The translations under genes and the position numbers were made by a program. Of a DNA stretch of 64,000 nucleotides, positions 19,682 to 27,869 are shown piece by piece. Positions within the stretch are counted from its first letter, which is position 1. Each line of letters begins with the position of its first letter. Location: the IMG/VR virus record IMGVR_UViG_3300009163_000025, positions 24,349-88,348 of that record, one strand, 5' to 3'. The stretch is from a virus. The notes beneath the pieces were generated by a model. That model was not told the origin of the DNA, ran no database searches, and was given only the letters and a program-made list of their open reading frames with translations.

Positions 19682-19932
19682 GTGTCATCTTCATCATTAT
19701 CCAATTTTGTTAATTCATGTAGATGGTCATACAACTCTTTTAGCCCGCCAATATAATTAAGCCCATGATATACGTGAGGTATTTGCTTCGTTTCTGGATG
19801 CAATCTTAGCAATTGATTTACAGTATAGTGCTTGCCGATAAGAAAAATTTTATATTGTTGGTGAGATGCCAGCAATAAATTTTCTGCTTTATCTGTAGCC
19901 CTACTATTTTCTGCTCCGTATATGTAGAACAT
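19678..19932 (-). CDS. Glutaredoxin-fold protein lacking the active-site cysteines
   Basis: 84 residues. MFYIYGAENSRATDKAENLL aligns with the first strand and helix of glutaredoxins, but the CPxC position reads NSRATDK. QIPHVYHGLNYIGGLKELYD carries the cis-Pro and the GG-x-x-x-L glutathione loop. No cysteine is present, so it cannot do thiol redox chemistry by the usual route. It overlaps the 19932-20312 gene by one base. Confidence 0.65.
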   Translation of the reverse strand: MFYIYGAENSRATDKAENLLLASHQQYKIFLIGKHYTVNQLLRLHPETKQIPHVYHGLNYIGGLKELYDHLHELTKLDNDEDDT

Positions 19933-20312
19933 TATCGACCTTGTTGAATTTTGATAAACTCACCAGGGTCATAATTTAATTTTGTTGACATAATTTTTCC
20001 TTTATAGTCGTAAGTAACGTAATATCCACTCAATACATTTTGAGTTTCATTTTCGTATACGATTCTACAAGAAATTTGATTCGGAGTCACTATGGTAATT
20101 GAATTATCGAATCTATCATAATGAGTCCGCTGTTGGATTTTATTGCACACTTGCCGTGATACAAGTCTATCCTGTTTATCAAACACAAGTTCCTTAGTTA
20201 GAATTTTTGCTTGATACGTTCCATTCTCAGCAGAATCGGATACAACATTCACTTCTGCATGTACTGCATTAATGAATGCTATCAGTAATACTGCTTTTAT
20301 ATATGCTTTCAT
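19932..20312 (-). CDS. Exported small protein, Gly-zipper-antigen-like, 126 aa
   Basis: Signal peptide MKAYIKAVLLIAFINAVHA, then RLVSRQVCNKIQQR and ISCRIVYENETQNVLSGYYVTYDYKGK. The layout (paired cysteines, then a YDYKGK strand) is shared with the next gene, 20309-20656. It recalls the beta part of 17-kDa-antigen-type proteins of Proteobacteria, although the glycine zipper itself is missing. Probably periplasmic. Confidence 0.6.
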   Translation of the reverse strand: MKAYIKAVLLIAFINAVHAEVNVVSDSAENGTYQAKILTKELVFDKQDRLVSRQVCNKIQQRTHYDRFDNSITIVTPNQISCRIVYENETQNVLSGYYVTYDYKGKIMSTKLNYDPGEFIKIQQGR

Positions 20313-20656
20313 TCTATTACATAAATTCGTTTAACAACTTTAATTGGTACTCTCATTGCAGGTTCTTTAGCCAATTTTACTGTACGCAATTCTCCATCAT
20401 ACTCAATTGTCACATTGTATCCAATTGGTGTAGTATAATACATCTTATCATGATATGTGGTGCAACTTTGTTTTTCCTGATTGGTACCAACTTGCATAAT
20501 TGTGGTGCATGATTGTCGTGGTACAGTATTGAAACCAGTCTTTAGAATTGGATCAACATTGACAACCCTAGCATAGTCATACTGAACAACTTCCTGTGCG
20601 GATGCAATAGCCGCAAATGATGCAAGCAAGGCAAAGGCTAAAGTTTTGTATTTCAC
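20309..20656 (-). CDS. Exported small protein, paralogue of the 19932 gene, 115 aa
   Basis: The start is set at a GTG preceded by AAAGGAAAAATC, giving signal peptide VKYKTLAFALLASFAAIASA. The mature part, DYARVVNVDPILKTGF and PRQSCTTIM, then YNVTIEYDGELRTVKL, follows the pattern seen in the DYARV part of glycine-zipper 2TM proteins. It shares its fold pattern with the preceding gene, suggesting duplication. The envelope role is inference. Confidence 0.62.
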   Translation of the reverse strand: MKYKTLAFALLASFAAIASAQEVVQYDYARVVNVDPILKTGFNTVPRQSCTTIMQVGTNQEKQSCTTYHDKMYYTTPIGYNVTIEYDGELRTVKLAKEPAMRVPIKVVKRIYVIE

Positions 20657-20666
20657 GATTTTTCCT

Positions 20667-20819
20667 TTAAAAAAGTTTATCTGCAAGTGCCGCCGCATTC
20701 CATGCTGAAAAGAATATATTCAGCCATCCCATTTTATTGTTTCCATTTTCAAAGTCAATTGTTGCAAACTTCCAACACATTACCATAAACAATACATTGA
20801 GTACAATAAACATATTCAT
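20667..20819 (-). CDS. Small membrane protein, 50 aa
   Basis: MNMFIVLNVLFMVMCWKFAT is a clear N-terminal membrane helix, followed by GWLNIFFSAWNAAALADKLF. The ATG overlaps the TGA of the upstream membrane protein gene (ATGA) and an AAGGA-like site precedes the next gene, so the frame fits the local operon. Function unknown. Confidence 0.65.
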   Translation of the reverse strand: MNMFIVLNVLFMVMCWKFATIDFENGNNKMGWLNIFFSAWNAAALADKLF

Positions 20820-21019
20820 GATTTCATTCCTTTAATCATAGAACCGACTAGGAATTGTAAATACGCTAATGCTAAAATAGTTTCCAAGTCAAAGGAAATT
20901 GAAGTTAAAAATACAGTATTGATTGCCCATATCGTAATCGCAGAGGATATAATAACGGCAACAAACATGCCTGCTAAAAATACCAAAATGGCAGTTAGTG
21001 TCATTTCTTTAGTGTTCAT
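20816..21019 (-). CDS. Small two-helix membrane protein, 67 aa
   Basis: The start at MNTKEMTLTAILVFLAGM follows GGAG. Two hydrophobic segments, about residues 7-33 and 45-60, predict an integral membrane protein. First gene after the promoter at 21042-21070, in a unit with the 50-residue membrane protein and two exported proteins. Confidence 0.62.
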   Translation of the reverse strand: MNTKEMTLTAILVFLAGMFVAVIISSAITIWAINTVFLTSISFDLETILALAYLQFLVGSMIKGMKS

Positions 21020-21041
21020 AAAATCTCCATTCATATTTAAC

Positions 21042-21070
21042 ATCTTAACATACTTGAATTGGCATGTCAA
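21042..21070 (-). promoter_or_regulatory. Early sigma70 promoter of the membrane/export unit
   Basis: TTGACA (21065-21070), 17-bp spacer, TAAGAT (21042-21047) on the minus strand. The -10 is weaker than in neighbouring promoters. Confidence 0.6.
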
Positions 21071-21071
21071 G

Positions 21072-21389
21072 TCAGAATGTATTTAAGGTTGGTTCGCATT
21101 CTGCTATCAACTCACGTTCCCTTTGGTGGGCTGGTTTGCGTCCACGAATGATTTCCATCACTTCGTATTGCCACTTTGCGCCAGACAATTCACGCAATGC
21201 ATTACACATTGCCCAATCTTTGTCTTCGCACTTTGCACGGCTCACATGCTTTTGCCACCGAACTTTTACGGAACGCAAGTAGGCTTGACCCTGTGCAACA
21301 GTCAAGCCGATGTATGTATCACCTGTATCCACGCAAGTAACTCTGTACAGAACGTGGTTTCTATCAGAACGTTTTTTTCTCATTACCAT
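21072..21389 (-). CDS. GIY-YIG nuclease-like protein
   Basis: About 105 residues. VLYRVTCVDTGDTYIGLT supplies the two strands with Y and YIG, then VRWQKHVSRA (Arg and His) and ERELIAECEPTLNT (Glu and Asn) in the family order. Such short stand-alone domains occur in phages as homing-type or repair nucleases. It is transcribed divergently from the plus-strand cassette, with its promoter at 21396-21423. Confidence 0.7.
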   Translation of the reverse strand: MVMRKKRSDRNHVLYRVTCVDTGDTYIGLTVAQGQAYLRSVKVRWQKHVSRAKCEDKDWAMCNALRELSGAKWQYEVMEIIRGRKPAHQRERELIAECEPTLNTF

Positions 21390-21395
21390 ACTTAC

Positions 21396-21423
21396 AGTAT
21401 AGCATAGTGAGGATGTAAGTCAA
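21396..21423 (-). promoter_or_regulatory. Early sigma70 promoter of the GIY-YIG gene
   Basis: TTGACT (21418-21423), 16-bp spacer, TATACT (21396-21401) on the minus strand. A dyad lies 14 bp upstream of the -35 box. Confidence 0.78.
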
Positions 21424-21437
21424 GTACTTTCCACATT

Positions 21438-21453
21438 GTTGCACAAAAACAAC
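21438..21453. promoter_or_regulatory. GTTG-N8-CAAC dyad (minus-strand promoter side)
   Basis: GTTGCACAAAAACAAC, 14 bp upstream of the -35 box at 21418-21423. A second copy follows at 21474-21489 in this divergent intergenic region. Confidence 0.55.
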
Positions 21454-21473
21454 AAAATCCCCCTACAGAAAGT

Positions 21474-21489
21474 GTTGTTTTTACGCAAC
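21474..21489. promoter_or_regulatory. GTTG-N8-CAAC dyad (plus-strand promoter side)
   Basis: GTTGTTTTTACGCAAC, about 10 bp upstream of the plus-strand -35 box at 21500-21505. With the copy at 21438-21453 it brackets the divergent control region symmetrically. Confidence 0.55.
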
Positions 21490-21499
21490 ATCCTAGGAC

Positions 21500-21529
21500 T
21501 TGGTTTACCATAAATAAAGGCACTATAAT
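21500..21529 (+). promoter_or_regulatory. Plus-strand promoter of the 21548-24844 cassette
   Basis: TTGGTT (21500-21505), 18-bp spacer, TATAAT (21524-21529). CATAAATA at 21509-21516 is one mismatch from a T4 late -10 element, so the cassette may have both early and late starts. GGGAGGG precedes the first ATG. Confidence 0.65.
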
Positions 21530-21547
21530 CCTAGGGAGGGAATAGTT

Positions 21548-21697
21548 ATGGACATGGTAGAAATACTTTTAAAAGCATGGCCAGTTTTTTTAGCGTTTAT
21601 TACTCTCGTTATTGTTTTAGCAAAAATGGATGTGCGAATTGGTGTCTTAGAAGACAAAGTAAAATCGCTTTTCGATTTATATAACAAAGGAAAGTAA
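21548..21697 (+). CDS. Small membrane protein, 49 aa
   Basis: MDMVEILLKAWPVFLAFITL begins a single membrane helix (about residues 10-25), followed by VLEDKVKSLFDLYNKGK, a short coiled coil. The site GGGAGGG lies before the ATG. It is the first gene of the only plus-strand block. The next gene starts two bases after its stop, suggesting a functional pair. Confidence 0.7.
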   Translation: MDMVEILLKAWPVFLAFITLVIVLAKMDVRIGVLEDKVKSLFDLYNKGK

Positions 21698-21698
21698 A

Positions 21699-22043
21699 AT
21701 GGCAGAAGAAAATAAAGAAAGTGCTAAAGGCGCTTTCATAGAGAAACTATTGTTTGCTCTACTCCCCCTACTAATTGGTTCAACGGGATACTTAATTCAA
21801 GCATTGGGTTCTATTCAACACGATGTAACTATTTTGAATCAAAAAGTTAGTTTAGTTGTTACAACAGATAATAAACAAGCAAGTAACAGCGGTGCTGAAT
21901 TAGCCCGTGAAAAACTACGTCAAGACTTAGAAAAAGAAATTCAAAAGAACCGTGATGCTATCATGGAAAATCGCCAACATATTGCCGTCTTGGAAGATAG
22001 ATTAGGTTTTGGTTCAAAGAAAATTGGCTCAATGAAAGATTAA
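21699..22043 (+). CDS. Membrane-anchored coiled-coil protein, 114 aa
   Basis: A polar N-terminus, a hydrophobic helix LLFALLPLLIGSTGYLI (about residues 17-33), then a long coiled coil (EKLRQDLEKEIQKNRDAIME to about residue 100). The topology is like small phage membrane or spanin-like proteins, but no family is certain. AAGGAAAG precedes the start. Confidence 0.65.
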   Translation: MAEENKESAKGAFIEKLLFALLPLLIGSTGYLIQALGSIQHDVTILNQKVSLVVTTDNKQASNSGAELAREKLRQDLEKEIQKNRDAIMENRQHIAVLEDRLGFGSKKIGSMKD

Positions 22044-22061
22044 AGAAAGTAAAATACTATA

Positions 22062-22802
22062 ATGGTAACAAAAAAAGTTATAGCGAAACCAACTACAAAA
22101 AAAGCAACACCTGTTAAAAAGGCAACAGTAAAAAGAACAGTTAAAAAAGTATCACCTGCACCAACATCAGTAATTAGTGTTGATGTGAGTGGTGCTACAA
22201 AATCTGCATCTTCTATGGTAGATAAGGCTATTGATTTAATTAAGTGGGTTGACACGCCGTTCAAATTGTTTGAAGTTATTCTTCTCGCTAGTATATTCTT
22301 TTTTGGATACTTTGCATGGGATAGTAGAGTTGTAATTCTAAATGCAATTACACAATCAAGTCATGTGACAAATCTTAAAGAAGTGAACCATCTTGTTCCA
22401 GTTGCAGGGAGTTTACAAAAAGATTTAGAAGCAACAACTGTAATTGTACACAAAGCATCTCTTAATGTGAATACAAGAAAAACAATGTTAGCGTTTGGTC
22501 CAAAAGGAAGAGATAATTCATTAGATGGATTAAATTCTAGTTTGTTTAGTAAAGATCAATCTAGAAATGCTGGCATCATTGGTATGTTAAATGGTGAAGT
22601 TGTTTGCGATAAAATAAGTGTGCTTGATAAATCTTCTGAATGGGAATCTAAACAAGGCGTGACATTTGTTTGCCGTGGTGGTATTCCTCCTGAGATTGGA
22701 GACTTTGATGGGTATGTTGCTGTGGGATGGAAAAAGGAACCTAGTGATCTAACAATAGTGAAAACTAGAATTAACCTAGCATCGTCTGAAATGTCGCAAT
22801 GA
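22062..22802 (+). CDS. Membrane-anchored hypothetical protein, 246 aa
   Basis: The first 35 residues are extremely Lys/Thr-rich (KKATPVKKATVKRTVKK), followed by a polar region and one membrane helix near 71-88 (VILLASIFFFGYFAW). The rest is a soluble domain with two cysteines (VVCDKI, FVCRGG) that could form a disulfide outside the cytoplasm. I do not recognise the family. Its stop overlaps the next start. Confidence 0.62.
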   Translation: MVTKKVIAKPTTKKATPVKKATVKRTVKKVSPAPTSVISVDVSGATKSASSMVDKAIDLIKWVDTPFKLFEVILLASIFFFGYFAWDSRVVILNAITQSSHVTNLKEVNHLVPVAGSLQKDLEATTVIVHKASLNVNTRKTMLAFGPKGRDNSLDGLNSSLFSKDQSRNAGIIGMLNGEVVCDKISVLDKSSEWESKQGVTFVCRGGIPPEIGDFDGYVAVGWKKEPSDLTIVKTRINLASSEMSQ

Positions 22803-23077
22803 AATGGATTATTCTATTCGTAGGAATGTCTGCGTTGATTGTTGGGTCAACAGCGCAGGTACCATGTGATCTCGGTGAGTTTAAAACTATTGCGTTAACT
22901 ACGCATCATCCCTATGAACGTAAGGCAAAAATAATAGAGTGGTTGAAATCAAAAGGACCACAATGCGACAAAGAACAAGTCTCAAAGATATATAATAATT
23001 TAGCACACCTATTGGGAACTTCGGATGATGCAGAAGTTCGTGCTGTGACATATGAAATGTACCGGAATGCAAAATAA
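22799..23077 (+). CDS. Small exported protein, 92 aa
   Basis: Signal peptide MKWIILFVGMSALIVGSTAQ, then a helical mature part with two cysteines (VPCDLGEF, GPQCDKEQ). ATGA overlap with the preceding gene. No family recognised; export to the periplasm is the supported statement. Confidence 0.62.
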   Translation: MKWIILFVGMSALIVGSTAQVPCDLGEFKTIALTTHHPYERKAKIIEWLKSKGPQCDKEQVSKIYNNLAHLLGTSDDAEVRAVTYEMYRNAK

Positions 23078-23311
23078 ATGGACGCCGTTCGATGGTTTCC
23101 AATCGTTGCGCCAAGTTATGCAAATGTAGATGGCATACTAGCCGATGTTCATGCAAGAAAAAATGAAGAACGTTGGGACGAATATAATAAACAGTTAATT
23201 GAAAAAATACATCTTAGAGATTATTTGTATGATTTGTATTCGAAAAGATCACATGAGAATCACATACGCATGGAAATATACAATGTCAGCACTATAGATT
23301 TTTACGTTTAA
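23078..23311 (+). CDS. Hypothetical protein, 77 aa
   Basis: Begins directly after the stop of the exported protein gene with MDAVRWFPIVAPSYANVDG. Charged and helical in the middle (RWDEYNKQLIEKIHLRDYL). No domain recognised. Position and direction fit the plus-strand operon. Confidence 0.55.
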   Translation: MDAVRWFPIVAPSYANVDGILADVHARKNEERWDEYNKQLIEKIHLRDYLYDLYSKRSHENHIRMEIYNVSTIDFYV

Positions 23312-23316
23312 TTAAA

Positions 23317-24090
23317 ATGGATCCAATCACACTATTTGCCATGGCTAATGCCGCTGTGTCAGCGGTTAAAAAAGGATGCCAACTATACAAAGATATTAAA
23401 GGTGCGGCTGGTGATGTTAAAGCAGTACTCAAAGATTTAGATGAACAGTTTCATAATAACCACAAAGACAAGCCAGCAACAGTTACGCAACGTAATGCTT
23501 ACATAGTAGAAAATAATCGTGTTATAGAAGTAAACAAACGAGATGGTGAAACTGTTGGTATCTATACAGAAATTGGAAATCATCTTGGCACATACTATGA
23601 TAACTTAAATAAATGCATGGCTATCTTTGCAGAAGAAGAACGTAGAAGTAAAGAGGAGTTATATGAAGGTGATGATAGTTTAGGTAAACGTGCGCTACAG
23701 CGTGTTCTGATGAAAAAACAATTGGAACAAATGGGGACCGAATTACGTGAATTGATGGTGTATCAAAGCCCACCTGAGTTAGGTGCTTTGTATACTGAAG
23801 TAGAAGAGATGATGAAAGTTATGGGTAAAGAACAAAAAATACTTATGACAATTAAGATGAGAGCAGAAGAAGTGCAATCAAAAAGAAGAGCCGCACAGAT
23901 AAAACAGTTAAGGCAAGATGCTATAATAGGTCTGGTTATTTTAATAGTAATATTTACTATGGGCGCAATGTTTATGTGGGTTGCATACGATAGACAACAA
24001 AAATATCCTCAATACGGTGATGAGTTATTTCCTAAGAGTGAACGTCAACGACAGCGAGAAAGAGAACCACAGGTATATATAGGTAGATAA
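23317..24090 (+). CDS. Tail-anchored helical protein, 257 aa
   Basis: MDPITLFAMANAAVSAVKKG, then long charged helices (residues 90-200). A hydrophobic segment near 207-227 (IIGLVILIVIFTMGAMFMWV) places the protein in a membrane with a short basic C-terminal tail. The layout resembles unnamed proteins that I recall from aquatic T4-like phages. A structural or injection role is speculative. Confidence 0.65.
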   Translation: MDPITLFAMANAAVSAVKKGCQLYKDIKGAAGDVKAVLKDLDEQFHNNHKDKPATVTQRNAYIVENNRVIEVNKRDGETVGIYTEIGNHLGTYYDNLNKCMAIFAEEERRSKEELYEGDDSLGKRALQRVLMKKQLEQMGTELRELMVYQSPPELGALYTEVEEMMKVMGKEQKILMTIKMRAEEVQSKRRAAQIKQLRQDAIIGLVILIVIFTMGAMFMWVAYDRQQKYPQYGDELFPKSERQRQREREPQVYIGR

Positions 24091-24112
24091 TAATAAAAGG
24101 GGAGATATAATT

Positions 24113-24844
24113 ATGGCAGGCGAAGCGGCAGAAAGACAAGAATCTGGAGTAGTTAAGGCTATTAAAGATGCTGTTAAAAAAAATAAAAATAATCCAATAA
24201 CTATAGTTGCGGGCAAAACAACAATCGCTGGAGTTATTAATGCGGAAAAATTTACTGGTCGACAAGAAAGTGGATCCGAACCATATACGGATGTACAACT
24301 TTTCATTTACAATAAAAAAGAACCAATTAATCTTTCGCTAAAAGGGGAATCAGCACCATCACTTGCTGGTGGTGGTTTACGTGGACTTGAATTGGCCGTT
24401 CCAGGAATAGCAAAAAAATTTATGAAAGCCGCATTTGAACATTTAACAAAAAAAGTTAAGTTGAAACCCGGAGATAAAGTTCCTGATGTATTTGGTAAAA
24501 TTGGAGGACCCGCAAAATTGAAAATTGTTGTTGGTAATAAAGCCATGGGGGGACCAATTGATTATATGTACATTGGACCCATGAATGTTGTTGCGCCATA
24601 TGATATGAAAAAAAACATAGTAAAATTTAATGGTGCATTAACTGGTGCAGTTGAGTATGCAAAAACTCATGATTTGTATTTTAGATTTAGGGCTAGAAGA
24701 GAAGATCAAAGATTTGATCCAACCGCAAAAGATGCAGACGGAACTCCAAAGATATATGGAAAATCTCCCTCTAGGGGAGATTCAGCAGGAAGAATAGTTG
24801 TCACCGATAAAGTTTCAGGCAAAGGTGAATTAGTCAATATATAA
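24113..24844 (+). CDS. Hypothetical virion-type protein, 243 aa
   Basis: A strong AAGGGGAGA site precedes MAGEAAERQESGVVKAIKDA. The body is beta-rich with glycine turns (LAGGGLRGLELAVPG, GGPIDYMYIGPMNVV) and ends DKVSGKGELVNI. No recognised domain; a structural role is a guess from composition. It ends eight bases before the convergent 24853 gene, with no terminator between. Confidence 0.6.
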   Translation: MAGEAAERQESGVVKAIKDAVKKNKNNPITIVAGKTTIAGVINAEKFTGRQESGSEPYTDVQLFIYNKKEPINLSLKGESAPSLAGGGLRGLELAVPGIAKKFMKAAFEHLTKKVKLKPGDKVPDVFGKIGGPAKLKIVVGNKAMGGPIDYMYIGPMNVVAPYDMKKNIVKFNGALTGAVEYAKTHDLYFRFRARREDQRFDPTAKDADGTPKIYGKSPSRGDSAGRIVVTDKVSGKGELVNI

Positions 24845-24852
24845 CTAATATA

Positions 24853-25056
24853 TTACTTTACAGGCTTCTTTTTTGAGTAATTTCTAGCCGCAGGTTTTTT
24901 GACAGGACTTGCTGGAACTGGTTTAGGTTCTTCAATCTTTGCAACAACTGGCTCTGGAGCCTTCGGCACTTCAACAACTGGCTCTGGATGTGGCCAATTT
25001 GTTGATTGTTCAACAGGTTTAGTTCCTAGAACCCAATCTTTAATTTTCTTAAACAT
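24853..25056 (-). CDS. Small Pro/Lys-rich protein, 67 aa
   Basis: An amphipathic N-terminus, MFKKIKDWVLGTKPVEQS, then Pro/Glu/Val repeats (PEPVVEVPKAPEPVVAK) and a Lys-rich end. Low complexity and probably disordered. It follows the endolysin gene by ten bases and could be cotranscribed with it from the late promoter. Confidence 0.55.
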   Translation of the reverse strand: MFKKIKDWVLGTKPVEQSTNWPHPEPVVEVPKAPEPVVAKIEEPKPVPASPVKKPAARNYSKKKPVK

Positions 25057-25066
25057 AAACTTTCCT

Positions 25067-25687
25067 TCAAGTTAAAATTTCAATCGCATGATTGTAATGA
25101 TTGATACGATCTTCAAGTCCAATGTAACCGCCATTAATGCGTTTAGTCATCAACTTCAAGTCTCCGATATCTGCTAAATCATTTAACTTAGCGGCAGTCC
25201 AAAACCAACCTGCTGAGTGAATTGCATATTCTGGATCAAGCAACATGTCTGGATTCTGTACTAAAGAATCATCTTCAAACATATTCTGCGACACTTTTAT
25301 ATAGTTATTTTTTCCTGTGATTTGAACAATTCCTCGACCACGATAAGTCCATCCATCATTACTACGTTCATCACCATTGCCCATACGATTTGCATAAACT
25401 CTATTTGCAATCTTTTGAGGTTGTCTTTCGTATTGCTTTGCAATCTCATCTGTTGGGAAGTATTTACCAAACGTTCCTCTGAGTCCCTTTGCACTATAGT
25501 TTAGGTTCTCTTGCATGAGAGTAAATCCACCCGATTCATGTCCACATTGTGCCATGAATGCCGCAACTCTTTGGGGCGTGTCGATATCGTAATCAGGTAA
25601 AATTGTGCTTAACAATTCATACCATTGATCAAAATTCTTTACTTTCGGCATCAATTGTTTTGCCGCTTCTGGTGTAAAAAAGTCCAT
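25067..25687 (-). CDS. GH19 endolysin (chitinase-like lysozyme)
   Basis: 206 residues without a signal peptide. AAFMAQCGHESGGFTLMQEN near residues 43-62 carries the catalytic Glu, and YRGRGIVQITGKNNY near 114-128 the substrate-cleft motif typical of glycoside hydrolase 19 endolysins. It would cleave peptidoglycan glycan strands at lysis, needing a holin and spanins (candidates at 40335-41052). A T4-type late promoter lies 30 bp upstream, consistent with late expression. Confidence 0.9.
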   Translation of the reverse strand: MDFFTPEAAKQLMPKVKNFDQWYELLSTILPDYDIDTPQRVAAFMAQCGHESGGFTLMQENLNYSAKGLRGTFGKYFPTDEIAKQYERQPQKIANRVYANRMGNGDERSNDGWTYRGRGIVQITGKNNYIKVSQNMFEDDSLVQNPDMLLDPEYAIHSAGWFWTAAKLNDLADIGDLKLMTKRINGGYIGLEDRINHYNHAIEILT

Positions 25688-25716
25688 TGCTGTCTCCTAT
25701 TTTATAATCATAGGAG

Positions 25717-25724
25717 TATTTATA
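25717..25724 (-). promoter_or_regulatory. T4-type late promoter TATAAATA before the endolysin
   Basis: Exact minus-strand TATAAATA, 30 bp upstream of the endolysin start, overlapping the very end of the intergenic space after the 25726 gene. Confidence 0.75.
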
Positions 25725-25725
25725 T

Positions 25726-26397
25726 TCAATCCCAAAGTGCTTGATAGTATTTTCCGAACAAACGAAATCCGTTCTTGATTCGTTCCTCAACAATTGCCAT
25801 GCCGTCATAGTCACATTTGTATGTGTGTTTGGGACCTTCTTCCAATCTAAACATTTTTGGCTTACCATTTTCATCCCACTCACAAGCAACCGACTTATGA
25901 TCAAATTCACCTGACCGATATCCTTCTTCCCACTCTTTATTGATGTGGTGATCGAATGCAAAAATCATTTCATCCATGACCCAATCCCAACGCTTGAAAT
26001 GGTTGTCATCGGTGTCCCATTCATTTTCTTTTGCTGGCGCTGAAGTAGACTTCAATTCTTCTGGCACATCTTCATCATCAACAAAAGGCGCACCATGCTT
26101 TTTATCTTTCAACTGTTTCAACATAGGCAAAGCAATTTGACCAAGAGTATGATCCATAGACCAAGTATCCCAATAGTCAATCTTCACATAGTCAATCTTA
26201 GGGTGAATTACATCCAAGACTTTTGCAATCACTTTGCAGATAGGGTCTAAAAAATTAACCCACTTCTCGTATGGTGCGTTAGGCTTGTCTTCGAGATTAT
26301 AGAACACATCATTAGTTTTTTCCCAAAAGCAAACAAACTCTAAGATGTGATATGGACTTAGCCAGTGATTACGATATCCGCTGATGTAGACTTTCAT
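25726..26397 (-). CDS. Conserved aquatic-phage hypothetical protein, 223 aa
   Basis: MKVYISGYRNHWLSPYHILE, then DYVKIDYWDTWSMDHTLGQIALPML and HFKRWDWVMDEMIFAFDHH, a Trp/Asp/His-rich pattern. I recall it from unnamed proteins of T4-like phages. A run of acidic residues and histidines could bind metal. The ATG overlaps the halogenase stop, so it may work with that enzyme; this is inference. Confidence 0.68.
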   Translation of the reverse strand: MKVYISGYRNHWLSPYHILEFVCFWEKTNDVFYNLEDKPNAPYEKWVNFLDPICKVIAKVLDVIHPKIDYVKIDYWDTWSMDHTLGQIALPMLKQLKDKKHGAPFVDDEDVPEELKSTSAPAKENEWDTDDNHFKRWDWVMDEMIFAFDHHINKEWEEGYRSGEFDHKSVACEWDENGKPKMFRLEEGPKHTYKCDYDGMAIVEERIKNGFRLFGKYYQALWD

Positions 26398-27869
26398 ATT
26401 GGTTGGTATTCGTTGATTTGTTTAAGGAATTCTTTATGATCTAATGCTTGAGTTGCAGTCAAAGCATCAATTATTTCTCTATACTCTTGTGGTGATGGAC
26501 GAACATTCTCAAAGCCCTTAATATTGATAGGCTTTTCAAATATTTCAAGTCCATAACCAACTTGAAGATAACTATACAAAGCAAAGTATACATTGATACG
26601 CATGTTTGGAATGTTATAGGGACGTAGATTTCCATCTTTAAGAAATGGAATCAAATTTCTAATATATTCTGGTGGAGGATTTTTCTCCACAAACTCAGTC
26701 CAAAATGGGCTATCTTTTCGTTTTGTGAGATAGTGAAAGTATACAAACCCCATAGTGTCATCCATGTTGTTTCTTGCAATATCGTTAAACACTTTGATAC
26801 TATTCTCATCGGGATTGTCAATCTCATTAATGAATTGACGGAAAGTATCTAACTCACCGACAGACAAAAAGATAGACGTTGATTCTAATGGTTCAATAAA
26901 ACTAGAAGACAATCCAACTGCAAGACAGTTTTTGATCCAATAGTTTTCAAAGCGACCTGGATTCAGATCAATAACTTTACGCACCTTGATTTCTTGCCCT
27001 AAGTATTCTTCAACTTCAGCCTTTGCTTGTTCTACTGTGATATAATCGGAATCGAAAACATAACCTGCACCTGTACGATGTTGCAGAGGAATTTGCCACA
27101 TCCATCCATACTTCATTGCAATTGCAGAAGTGTATGGTTTGAGTTCAGTCTCTTGAATCCAAAATGGAATCGCTTTCTTCATTGGCAGATATTTTGAATA
27201 CGATACCCATTCGTCTTTATACACTCCACCAATCAACAGTCTAGCCATGCCAGAACAATCAAAAACAAAGTCTACGGGAACACTACGCCCATCTTCAAGA
27301 TTCAATGCTTTAATATACTCACGTTCATCTTGTGTTGCGTGAGTATACACACCTTCAACAATTTCAATACCACGTTCAACACCTTTTTCGGATAAATATT
27401 TTGAAAATTCATTCGTATCGAAATGAATTGCCCATTCCGTTCTATGCAAATCAATTTTATTATCGTATGCTAGATGAATTTGATAATTGTAATCTTCTAA
27501 ACTCAAACCTTCAGCAATACATTTCTTCAAAAAGAAATCTTGCCCGTCTACACCAAATGTAGGTTGAACTGAGAAGTCTGTGACTTTATCACAAAATCCA
27601 TGCATGTAACGTTTCTCATCGCCATTCCAATTTTCAAAATTAATTCCACTCTTAATCGTGCCTTTAGTGCTTCGAATCAAATCGATGATATCAATATTAA
27701 TTTGCGAAAGAAACGCAACGATGTTTGGTGTTGTCGCTTCACCAACACCAATGATACCAATTTCTTTGCTTTGAACGACAGTAATTTTATCATTTGGAAA
27801 AACTGTATGTGCATACAATGCAGTCAACCAACCAGCGGTACCGCCACCCAATACTACGATATTTCTCAT
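26394..27869 (-). CDS. Flavin-dependent tryptophan halogenase family protein
   Basis: 491 residues, close to bacterial tryptophan halogenases (510-540 aa). GGGTAGW (8-14) and GVGEATTP bind FAD. TIKSGINFENW holds the catalytic Lys, WMWQIP is the diagnostic WxWxIP, and SSFIEPLEST holds the Glu of the active site. All key residues are therefore present. It would chlorinate or brominate an indole or other aromatic using FADH2 from a reductase not seen here. The real substrate is unknown. Confidence 0.85.
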   Translation of the reverse strand: MRNIVVLGGGTAGWLTALYAHTVFPNDKITVVQSKEIGIIGVGEATTPNIVAFLSQINIDIIDLIRSTKGTIKSGINFENWNGDEKRYMHGFCDKVTDFSVQPTFGVDGQDFFLKKCIAEGLSLEDYNYQIHLAYDNKIDLHRTEWAIHFDTNEFSKYLSEKGVERGIEIVEGVYTHATQDEREYIKALNLEDGRSVPVDFVFDCSGMARLLIGGVYKDEWVSYSKYLPMKKAIPFWIQETELKPYTSAIAMKYGWMWQIPLQHRTGAGYVFDSDYITVEQAKAEVEEYLGQEIKVRKVIDLNPGRFENYWIKNCLAVGLSSSFIEPLESTSIFLSVGELDTFRQFINEIDNPDENSIKVFNDIARNNMDDTMGFVYFHYLTKRKDSPFWTEFVEKNPPPEYIRNLIPFLKDGNLRPYNIPNMRINVYFALYSYLQVGYGLEIFEKPINIKGFENVRPSPQEYREIIDALTATQALDHKEFLKQINEYQPI

